Shown piece by piece: positions 8,432-15,369 of a DNA stretch of 64,000 bases. The DNA is from Verrucomicrobia bacterium LW23 (GTDB taxonomy: Bacteria; Verrucomicrobiota; Verrucomicrobiia; Methylacidiphilales; UBA1321): assembly GCA_003054695.1 (NCBI GenBank), contig QAZA01000010.1, positions 283,602-347,601 on the forward strand, read 5' to 3'. How positions within the stretch are numbered: the stretch's first letter is position 1; the number at the start of each line of letters is the position of its first letter. The translations under genes were made by a program, and so were the position numbers. The notes below the pieces were generated by a model. The model made no database searches, was not told where the DNA came from, and saw nothing but the letters and a program-made list of their open reading frames with translations.

Positions 8432-9625
8432 ATGTCGAACGACCACGATACATCCACTGGCGCAAGCCGGCCGGGAAAGTCCACGGGCACCCCTGACCCG
8501 CTTGTTTTATTGGCCTTTGCGGCCATGCTTGTGCTGGGGTTAGCTGTCCTTTACGTGCTTGGCCCGGTAGCGCCGCCTCTACCGCCGGAGCCCCTCAAGG
8601 TCGTCGCCACCAACGAGATAAAGTCGACCAACCAGCCACCTCGGCCGCCGTTTCACGCCCCGGCCATCGCGATCGACTCCGCACGTTTCGCCACCACGCC
8701 GCCGCCTGCACCAGTCGCCGCCACCAACGCCCCGCCCCGGCCGCCGGAAAAGGTGGATCCCGACGAGGAAGCGGTGACGAAACGCTTCCCCAATCCCCTG
8801 CCCGCCGCCGCGCCCGTGTTGCGCTTTGAGGAGTTTGCGAGCGCCGAGGTGGGCAAGGGAAAGCTTGTGCCGCCGGCCCTGGGCTCCCTGCAAAAGCGCA
8901 TCCCGCTACACATCGGGCGCAAGGGCGGATCGGATTCCTCCGCAACGCCGCCCCCACCTGGCCATCCCGGCGGGGCAACCAACGCGCCTCCTGTCGGGGC
9001 CGCGGCGCCGACCATCCGCCTCACGCTTGTCAAACTTACTCGGGATGAAGCACTTATACAGGCTGGCGCTGTGGATGCGCTGGAAGCCTACTACCTGGAC
9101 AGCGACACCGAAGCCGCCAGCATGTACCAGATCCGCCCGCCCGCCCCGCGCCTGCGCATCAAGCCGTCCGGCGCGACGCCCGGAGCCACGAACGCGGCGG
9201 CCACCAACGCGCCTCCCCTGCCCGCGCCAACAAATGCGGCGCCTGTGCCCGCCCCTGCGGTGCCGGGCGTTGATCCGGCCACTCCCGGCGCCGACAAATC
9301 CTCCGCGCTTACGGCACTGATGAACCGCGTCTCGCGCAGCGGACGGGTGGGCCCGGTGCGCTACCGTCTGCTGGAAATGCCGGACGCCAGCGCCGCGCAG
9401 AACATGCTGCAGCTGTGGCTCAGCCGCTTTGGCGGCGCGCGCCCGCGGACGGAGTCGTTTCCCCTGCCCGACAAGTCGGTCATCACCGCATACATTTTTG
9501 AGGCATCCCCCTCCACAATGGGCTGGGGGGTGGTGCTGTGGACAAACGGCACCACGGCCAACAGCCTCCTCATTCGGGGCAGCACCGTCTCGCCACGGGA
9601 TGTTTTTCTGCTGTTGCCCTATTAG
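8432..9625 (+). CDS. Pro/Ala-rich single-pass membrane protein, unknown
   Basis: 397 residues. After about 20 soluble residues (MSNDHDTSTG...) there is one membrane helix (PLVLLAFAAMLVLGLAVLYVL). The rest is probably periplasmic: long Pro/Ala linkers with repeated ATNAPP segments, an inner more regular region (IRLTLVKLTRDEALIQAG...) and a C-terminal module of about 100 residues (VGPVRYRLLEMPDASAAQNM to DVFLLLPY). The TNAPP linker style is common in verrucomicrobial envelope proteins. The start is set just ahead of the membrane helix; the longer frame would add an implausible Cys/Phe-rich segment. No function recognised. Confidence 0.6.
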   Translation: MSNDHDTSTGASRPGKSTGTPDPLVLLAFAAMLVLGLAVLYVLGPVAPPLPPEPLKVVATNEIKSTNQPPRPPFHAPAIAIDSARFATTPPPAPVAATNAPPRPPEKVDPDEEAVTKRFPNPLPAAAPVLRFEEFASAEVGKGKLVPPALGSLQKRIPLHIGRKGGSDSSATPPPPGHPGGATNAPPVGAAAPTIRLTLVKLTRDEALIQAGAVDALEAYYLDSDTEAASMYQIRPPAPRLRIKPSGATPGATNAAATNAPPLPAPTNAAPVPAPAVPGVDPATPGADKSSALTALMNRVSRSGRVGPVRYRLLEMPDASAAQNMLQLWLSRFGGARPRTESFPLPDKSVITAYIFEASPSTMGWGVVLWTNGTTANSLLIRGSTVSPRDVFLLLPY

Positions 9626-9661
9626 TTGGCAACCCTGCGTAACTCTTTGCTCGCCAAAATC

Positions 9662-10825
9662 TTATGCGCTACCTGACACAGCGCTGAGCGCCTTTTGCGA
9701 GCGCGAGACGCCCTGCCCCGGCTGCAGTGCCAGGATCTTGCCCGCAATGGCCCGCGCGGAGAAAAGCGTTTTGACGCGCGAGTGTCGCGCCGCCCGGTTG
9801 TTCCAGCTGGCCAGCATGCGACGCGCAGCAAGTTCCTGCAGGCCTTTGGCCAGATCCTTCACGTCACCAGCCTGAAATGTCAGGCAGTCCTGCGATCCCA
9901 GGTACTCGCGCAGGCCGATGCGGTTGGAGAGCAACACGGGCAGACCGACCGAGACCGCCTCCGCCGCGGCGATGGAGAAGGCTTCGTCGCCTATGGAGGG
10001 CGCCACGTAGGCGTCGGCGGAGCTGAGGAGCTCGCGCAGGTCGTCGTGGTCCAGCCGGCCGGTAAGGCGCACGTTCATCTCCACATCATGTTGCTTGATA
10101 AGGGCTTGCAGCTCCTTTAACTGCGGTCCGTCGCCGGCAATCTGGCAGGCCAGCTTCAGGCCGTTTTGGCGGGCCAGGGCAATCGCCTCAATCAGCGTGG
10201 CAAAGCCCTTCCAGCCCACCAGGCGGCCACTGGCGGCAAGGCGAAGCATGGTGGTTTGCTGCGGGGCGTCCGTCGTTGGCGCAAAGAACTCGGTATCAAC
10301 AGGATTGGGAAAAACGACCGGCCGCGATCCAACGCGCCGCAACGCCTGGTCCGCCACCGTATTGCTGACGGCGAACGCGGCATCCACCGTGGGGTAAAAC
10401 AGGCTGTCGCCCGGGTAAAAATCGGTGCCGTGCCAGCCCATGATGACGCGCATGGAGGGCTGGCTCAGCTTCCATCGCCAGGCTACGGGCCAGTCGAAAG
10501 GCTTTGCAAGTATGGCAACATCAAACTTTTCCGCAAGCCAGGCGCGATTGCACATCCACCCGAAATGGACGCGTTGCACCAGCCGCTGAAAGCGCGTGCC
10601 CAGGTTAAGGATGCGCCTGGTCTCCCAGTAATCGAAGAGCCGCAGCTGCAGTTTGGTGGTGCGGTGGCTGCGCCCGAACTTGGGTTTGCCGCCAAACAGC
10701 ACCACCTCGTGCCCCATCTCCTGCATCGCCTCGCCCACCGTAAAGGCAAAGCTTTCGATGCCGCCCACCTCGGTGGTGCCGGGGAGATCGAAGGTGGCGT
10801 TGGGGAGAAAAAAGCCAATTTTCAT
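9662..10825 (-). CDS. GT4-family (GT-B) glycosyltransferase
   Basis: 387 residues. The N-terminal domain opens MKIGFFLPN and contains GGIESFAF, the nucleotide-sugar enzyme turn seen in many GT4 proteins, then HEVVLFGG. The C-terminal donor domain has ASGRLVGWKGFATLIEAIA, AGDGPQL, VRLTGRLDHDDL and the EAFSIAAAEAVSVGLPVL loop, whose E-x7-E supplies the donor-binding glutamates. It probably adds a sugar to an envelope glycan; donor and acceptor are not predictable. The start MKIGFF is chosen because it begins the first beta strand. It faces the previous gene tail to tail. Confidence 0.85.
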   Translation of the reverse strand: MKIGFFLPNATFDLPGTTEVGGIESFAFTVGEAMQEMGHEVVLFGGKPKFGRSHRTTKLQLRLFDYWETRRILNLGTRFQRLVQRVHFGWMCNRAWLAEKFDVAILAKPFDWPVAWRWKLSQPSMRVIMGWHGTDFYPGDSLFYPTVDAAFAVSNTVADQALRRVGSRPVVFPNPVDTEFFAPTTDAPQQTTMLRLAASGRLVGWKGFATLIEAIALARQNGLKLACQIAGDGPQLKELQALIKQHDVEMNVRLTGRLDHDDLRELLSSADAYVAPSIGDEAFSIAAAEAVSVGLPVLLSNRIGLREYLGSQDCLTFQAGDVKDLAKGLQELAARRMLASWNNRAARHSRVKTLFSARAIAGKILALQPGQGVSRSQKALSAVSGSA

Positions 10826-11050
10826 GTACAAACGTGGAGCCAGCAGAAATGCCGCCCTCGTTGGCACGCGTCGAGCGGAAAAGCAAACATACGCCAGCAA
10901 AGCCCAACAAACGAGAGAATTCGCGCAAAATTATGGCGCTGCACCCGCCCACGGGCCGCGCCCCGGCAAATTGTGGACCAATCGGTTTAGACGCTACAAG
11001 TTTCCTTTTTAAGCCTTGACCATCGCTCCCATTTCGAGACATTTAGTCCG

Positions 11051-11830
11051 ATGCCTCGTTTTATCGATCTCAAGCAAGGGTTTGCGCAAATTGTCACGGA
11101 TCCCCACTGTCTGGCAAAGGTGTTGCTGGGTGGCTTCCTCCTGATCAATCCTTTTCTGCTCGCCTTGATTCCCACCTACGCGGCAGGGCTGGCGGACCCC
11201 AATGCGGCCGTCGGCTGGGTGCAACAGGTCTTCCCGTATATCCTTGCCTTTAACGTACTTACGTTCTGGTTTCCGCTCGGCTTTACCTACGAGGTTCTGC
11301 GCCGCGCCCGCTCCGGAAAGGGACGCCAGCTGCCGGACTGGTCTTTCTCCGTCCTGCCCCGCTATGCTTACGAGGGCTCCGTCAAACTGATCATCGCCAT
11401 CACCACCCTGCTTTTACCGGTAGGCGTTTATATGGGAGCGGTTTACGGTCTCTTCTTCCATTTGCTGGGCCTCCCGATGTCCCTGATGGCCATGTTTGTG
11501 CAGCCCATCATGCTGTTTGTCATCCCTTTTTGCGGCGTGGCGTGCTGCCGCTGGCTGGACGGCGCAGGTGTACTGGACTGCGCGTTCAACTATGCGGAGA
11601 ACATCCGCCTCTTTAAGCTGGGCTGGAAGGATTACCTGATTGCCAGCACCTTCCTCATCGGCGTAAATAGTGTAACCACAGCGTTTTACTACACCATCCC
11701 CTTTGGCGCCGTCTTCGGCCTTTGCCTGGTGGATACGTGGTTTGGCCCCATCTATGCGGAAACCGTCGCCACTGCTGCGCCGGTTGCGCAGCCCAAGGCC
11801 GAGCGAGTTCTCGAGACCTCCAAGGTCTAA
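11051..11830 (+). CDS. DUF4013 integral membrane protein
   Basis: 259 residues with about six hydrophobic segments. The pattern GGFLLINPFLLAL, then a long helix (YILAFNVLTFWFPLGFTYEV) and the polar motif LRRARSGKGRQLPDWS is the characteristic DUF4013 core (L-x-P-x-W after a basic loop). A later segment, CAFNYAENIRLFKLGWKDYL, matches the family's second half. Function unknown. No partner gene is coupled; it ends tail to tail with the RiPP-like operon. Confidence 0.72.
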   Translation: MPRFIDLKQGFAQIVTDPHCLAKVLLGGFLLINPFLLALIPTYAAGLADPNAAVGWVQQVFPYILAFNVLTFWFPLGFTYEVLRRARSGKGRQLPDWSFSVLPRYAYEGSVKLIIAITTLLLPVGVYMGAVYGLFFHLLGLPMSLMAMFVQPIMLFVIPFCGVACCRWLDGAGVLDCAFNYAENIRLFKLGWKDYLIASTFLIGVNSVTTAFYYTIPFGAVFGLCLVDTWFGPIYAETVATAAPVAQPKAERVLETSKV

Positions 11831-11894
11831 GCCAGGCCAGGCGGGCGCCCCAAGCCCAGCAGCGACAGCGCCGTCTCGCAAGGAGGCCGTACGG

Positions 11895-13148
11895 CTAGGA
11901 AGCCGTCGTCGCAACAGGTTGCTGCGCAGCCACTTCCGGTCGCAGGCGTTGGGCGGGCGCCGCCGTGGTTGTGGAGCCGCCCGGGCCCTCCGGCGCAACG
12001 GGGCGCGTGGCCCCAAGCAGAGCACGCTTGCGCAGTAATTGCCGGCCGTACTTCTCTGCCCGGCCAAAGACGGCTTTGTAAACTTCGCAGTACGGATCTT
12101 TGGCCTGCATCGTGCCGAGGGCGCTGTAGGTACGCACCGGGCAGCCGCCGTGGCAAATGCTCAGGTAACGGCAGGAGAGGCAGTCCTCTTCTTCCACCAG
12201 GCGGCGGGGCCGTTCGACAAACTCCTGCCGGGCGCGGCTGGTGCGCAGCATCCGCGTAAGGTCTTGCTCCTGAAAGACATTGCCAAAGAAATACTCGGGA
12301 TAGCTCGTCACCCAGCAGTCGCACTGGGCCACCGTTCCCTTGGAGTCCACCGAGATAAACTGGTTGGAGCAGTTCTCCTTCCAGATGCAGGGCAGGCGCG
12401 CAGTCTCCCCCGTAAAGTGGTGAATCAGCGCGTCAAAAGGCCCGAGGGCGACGCCCTTGTGGTGGCCTTGCTCCATCCACACGTCAAACAGCTCCGTCAA
12501 AAACTTTGCGAGGGCCGCGTTGTCCAGGATAAAACTGTTCTCGGACTCATTGGCCGGCCCTCCGGGGAACGGCGTGTTAACCTGAAAGTCTTCCAGCCCA
12601 AGCTCTTCCGTATAGTAGCGGTAGAACGCTTCGGCGCCGATCTCGAGGCTGGCCTGGTGCAGCACGGCAATCACCCCCACACGGATGCCCGCCGCCTGCG
12701 CCTCGCGCAAGCGCCGCGTCCACAGCGTTGTGTAGGAGTCCGCGCCGCCTTTAAGCAGCTTGCGATGGACGTTCGGGTAGTCCATGGATGTGCCCAGCGA
12801 TCCCTGGAACATGCTGTGGATCACCGGCTTCCATACGTCGGAGTAACTGACGAGATTGGTTTGCAGGTAGTGGATAAAGCGTTTGCCGCGAGCCGCAGCG
12901 GCCTCGTCCATTACCTTGCCGGCGTTAAGGAACCACTGCGCGCCCATAATCATCGCCTCGCCGCCCTGCCAGTAAATTTCGCACGCCTCCATCCCCTCAT
13001 GCTCCATGTGGTCCAGCAGGCGTTTGCTGAGGAGCGGCACCAGAAGTGCGGAAAGTTTGTGCGGCTCCTTATGCTCAAAGCAATAGTCGCACGCCACGTT
13101 GCACTCCGACGTGGGCAATAGGATAACACTGAAAACGCGTCCACTCAT
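11895..13148 (-). CDS. radical SAM/SPASM peptide maturase, GRRM-like
   Basis: 417 residues. The radical SAM site is CNVACDYC (Cys16, 20, 23) for the SAM-bound 4Fe-4S cluster, followed by YWQGGEAM, the GGEP-type SAM contact. The C-terminal SPASM domain has Cys254, 260, 276, 278 and then CLSCRYLSICHGGCP (Cys323, 326, 332, 336) with Cys354, enough for two auxiliary clusters. This matches anaerobic-sulfatase-maturase-like peptide-modifying enzymes. With the WVN-repeat precursor two genes upstream, the likely task is aromatic-to-side-chain carbon cross-linking (inference). The ATG overlaps the TGA of the companion gene (ATGA), which sets this start over a longer frame. Confidence 0.87.
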   Translation of the reverse strand: MSGRVFSVILLPTSECNVACDYCFEHKEPHKLSALLVPLLSKRLLDHMEHEGMEACEIYWQGGEAMIMGAQWFLNAGKVMDEAAAARGKRFIHYLQTNLVSYSDVWKPVIHSMFQGSLGTSMDYPNVHRKLLKGGADSYTTLWTRRLREAQAAGIRVGVIAVLHQASLEIGAEAFYRYYTEELGLEDFQVNTPFPGGPANESENSFILDNAALAKFLTELFDVWMEQGHHKGVALGPFDALIHHFTGETARLPCIWKENCSNQFISVDSKGTVAQCDCWVTSYPEYFFGNVFQEQDLTRMLRTSRARQEFVERPRRLVEEEDCLSCRYLSICHGGCPVRTYSALGTMQAKDPYCEVYKAVFGRAEKYGRQLLRKRALLGATRPVAPEGPGGSTTTAAPAQRLRPEVAAQQPVATTAS

Positions 13149-14086
13149 CGTTGCGCCTCCTCTTCCGCTTCGGCCAGGTCGGCCGCCATTTCGCGCGAGG
13201 CCGCGTGCAGCCTGCTGAAAAGCGAGCCCACGCCCTGGCACACGTAGTCGCGGTCCGGCCACTTGAAGTAGCCGCCGCACATCTCAAACCACTTGCATCG
13301 CGAGCACTCGGAGCCCTCCTCGACCAGCGACTGCATGTGATCCGTAACAAAATCAGCCAGCCTAGGGAGCTTCTCTGGCTCCACCGGGCGGTTGGTGCGA
13401 GGGTAAAGCGGCACGCCCTCGGCGTTGAGCCGCACGTAGAGCGCGGGGTCTTCTTCCAGAATAATCCATAGCGCGCCGGGCGGATATTTGCGCTCTCCCT
13501 CCTGCCCTTTTGCGAGGCCGGCTTCGGGCCGTGCCGACGCGTTGCCTGCTGCAACAGTTGCCGTGGCGGCAGAGTTTTCGCCTCCACTCTCATGCATCAT
13601 GGCCAGCACAGTATGGAACGGCTCCATCGGGGCCTCCACCATGGCGTGGTGCAGATAAAAGTCGGCCGCCTGCTCCAACTCGCGCACGACTTCGGCGGAC
13701 GGCTGACCGGGAACGATGCGTACCGGCAACCCAAGGGAACCCGCCAGGCGCACCGCCTTGGAGAAACCCGCCGAGGCAGGCATCGTAATGCGCACGCGGC
13801 GCACGGCATGCACGTCTACCAGGCGGTAGATAGCGGAGTACTCGACGGCCGGATTAAGGACAACGACGTCAAACGCAAGCTCGTCGCGCCCCTGGGCGGC
13901 GCGGGCCCACACGGAGGGATCGCCTATAAGTCCCTCCACCTCAACCCATTGCAAGGCAGGGGCCTGGCTTGTCAATACGCCCTCCATCTCCTCGGCGCGG
14001 GAGACAACCGCCGCGTGAGGCCAATCCTCCTGCCCGGACAGACTGGCTGCGGGCACGAGTGCAAGGGTTGAGGCGTTATGCAACAT
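13145..14086 (-). CDS. SPASM-like companion of the maturase, no radical SAM core
   Basis: 313 residues. There is no CxxxCxxC. The N-terminal 150 residues look like an alpha/beta domain (AFDVVVLNPAVEYSAIYRLV, VRRVRITMPASAGFSK, LGLPVRIVPGQPSAEVVREL), similar in style to the companion halves of split rSAM systems. The C-terminus has Cys261-x2-Cys264-x5-Cys270-GGYF and Cys283, a partial SPASM-type cluster motif. A low-complexity Ala/Gly linker separates the halves. It is translationally coupled to the rSAM gene by an ATGA overlap, which argues for a complex. Likely role: precursor binding or delivery, or an accessory cluster (inference). Confidence 0.68.
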   Translation of the reverse strand: MLHNASTLALVPAASLSGQEDWPHAAVVSRAEEMEGVLTSQAPALQWVEVEGLIGDPSVWARAAQGRDELAFDVVVLNPAVEYSAIYRLVDVHAVRRVRITMPASAGFSKAVRLAGSLGLPVRIVPGQPSAEVVRELEQAADFYLHHAMVEAPMEPFHTVLAMMHESGGENSAATATVAAGNASARPEAGLAKGQEGERKYPPGALWIILEEDPALYVRLNAEGVPLYPRTNRPVEPEKLPRLADFVTDHMQSLVEEGSECSRCKWFEMCGGYFKWPDRDYVCQGVGSLFSRLHAASREMAADLAEAEEEAQR

Positions 14087-14143
14087 GAGTCAACATACAG
14101 AAAGAAATGTGGATAAGCTCAAGGCAAACGGCTTCGTTTACGG

Positions 14144-14165
14144 GCGCGGCAACAGTTGTCGCCGC
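14144..14165 (-). promoter_or_regulatory. hairpin between precursor and companion genes
   Basis: GCGGC-AACAGTTGTC-GCCGC forms a strong stem in the 151-bp gap after the precursor stop and before the companion start. There is no T-run, so it is not a standard terminator. It could slow read-through or protect the precursor mRNA, giving more precursor than enzyme. Confidence 0.4.
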
Positions 14166-14237
14166 ACCCGGCTACCGGGCCGTACGCCCATGGCGCTGGC
14201 CCTGATCTGCAGCATAAGGGCTACAGTTACTAGCGGG

Positions 14238-14615
14238 TTACCAGCGGTTAACCCACGCGCCACCGCCACCGCCGCGACGATTGACCCAGCCGCCGCTACC
14301 GCCGCCGCCGTTAACCCATCCACCGCCACCGCCGCGGGCGTTGACCCAGCCGCCGCCGCCACCGCCGTTTACCCAGCCTCCACCGCCGCCGCGGCGATTG
14401 ACCCAGCCGCCGCCGCCACCGCCGCCGCCGCGGGCGTTTACCCAGCCCCAGGCGTTGGCACGGGGAGCACTGGCCAGCCAGCCGGCACCCACCACCGCAA
14501 GGATGGCGGCGCCCGACCACTTGCCGAGGCTCTGCAAAAAGCTGCGACGACCTTCCGCCAACTCGCTGCCGGCAACAACTGCCGGGGGAGTGGACGCTTC
14601 GTTATTTTCAGTCAT
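14238..14615 (-). CDS. Gly-rich WVN-repeat RiPP precursor (GrrA-like)
   Basis: 125 residues. An N-terminal 20-residue polar segment is followed by GRRSFLQ, a twin-arginine motif, a hydrophobic stretch and an A-x-A cleavage site (PRANA, residue 55). The rest is WGWVNAR and Gly runs carrying Trp-Val-Asn at residues 58, 71, 81, 90, 100, 110 and 121, spaced 9-13 residues, with Ala-Arg, Arg-Arg or Gly-Gly after each motif. It ends NRW. This is the plan of the rSAM-associated Gly-rich repeat (GrrA) precursors, and W-x-N fits the aromatic-x-x motif cross-linked by cyclophane-forming rSAM enzymes. The Tat signal suggests modification and folding in the cytoplasm before export. Confidence 0.85.
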   Translation of the reverse strand: MTENNEASTPPAVVAGSELAEGRRSFLQSLGKWSGAAILAVVGAGWLASAPRANAWGWVNARGGGGGGGGWVNRRGGGGGWVNGGGGGGWVNARGGGGGWVNGGGGSGGWVNRRGGGGGAWVNRW

Positions 14616-14639
14616 AGCAAGTGTTGAAAGGCGAAGGGG

Positions 14640-15137
14640 TTAGGCCTTGTCCGTGGCAAAGGTGGAGAAGTGCAGGGACGCAATCTTCCAGGCGCCGCCT
14701 TCCTTAACAAACGCCAGGGAAACATTCAGCGGGTAGGAGGCATCCTTGCCATCCTTCTTGGCCTTCGTGTCGCCCGCGACGGCCAGCCAGGCGGTGTCGC
14801 CCGTTACGGCGCCAATGCGGTGGCGGGATTCAAAGTCGTTATGCCCTTTGTCAAAGCTCTTGAAAAAGTTCTCGTACGCAACGGTCAGCTCTTCAGTGCC
14901 GCTCCACATCTCGCCGGGACCTGTCCCCAGCAGAACGCTCTTGGACGCGTAAACCTTCAGAACGCCCGGCAAATCGTGGTTGGTAAAGGCATCGTCATGC
15001 GCCTTCAGGAGAATGAAGAGTTCGGCGAATTCCTTCGGGACTTCTTTGGACTCGGCCGCGACCGCGGCGGCGGGAGCCACGGCCATGGCCGCAGCGAAAG
15101 TGGAAATTCCGGCAAAAATAGCTTCTCGACGATTCAT
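14640..15137 (-). CDS. exported NTF2/SnoaL-like (DUF4440-type) protein
   Basis: 165 residues. The N-terminus NRREAIFAGI plus an Ala-rich hydrophobic stretch ending AVAAES is a Tat-type signal. The mature part has the NTF2-like cone: a first helix (LFILLKAHDDAFTNHDLPGV), YASKSVLLGTGPGEMWSG, then strands DTAWLAVAGDT and YPLNVSLAFVKEGGAWKIASLHFS. Such folds hold small ligands or catalyse simple isomerisations; no catalytic dyad can be named here. It is the first gene of the RiPP-like operon, 24 bp before the precursor start, and shares its export route, so a role binding or finishing the exported peptide is plausible. Confidence 0.75.
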   Translation of the reverse strand: MNRREAIFAGISTFAAAMAVAPAAAVAAESKEVPKEFAELFILLKAHDDAFTNHDLPGVLKVYASKSVLLGTGPGEMWSGTEELTVAYENFFKSFDKGHNDFESRHRIGAVTGDTAWLAVAGDTKAKKDGKDASYPLNVSLAFVKEGGAWKIASLHFSTFATDKA

Positions 15138-15369
15138 AGGGATGGATCTGAAGGGGGTTAGTGCCTGAACTGAAGACTACAGACTACGGGCCAACTCCCC
15201 TATTGTGCTCCCTATCGCAATAATGTCAAGGCAGGCAAACCACTTTCACGCAACTGTATCCTTACCCATTAAAACTATGCAGCACCTGCACTATCCTGAC
15301 ATCTCCAGAAACGCAAACTTGAAGGTTGCCTGATGCCGCAGGAACCTGCATGATGCCCAACAGGTTGGC

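Noticed and set aside
8176-8526. 116-codon minus-strand ORF
   Set aside because: It overlaps the start of the Pro/Ala-rich gene, begins in that gene's coding region and shows no domain, signal or ribosome-binding site.
14281-14643. Pro-rich plus-strand ORF opposite the RiPP precursor
   Set aside because: It is the mirror of Gly codons (GGN read as NCC); the Trp-Val-Asn pattern and Tat signal on the minus strand show which strand is real.
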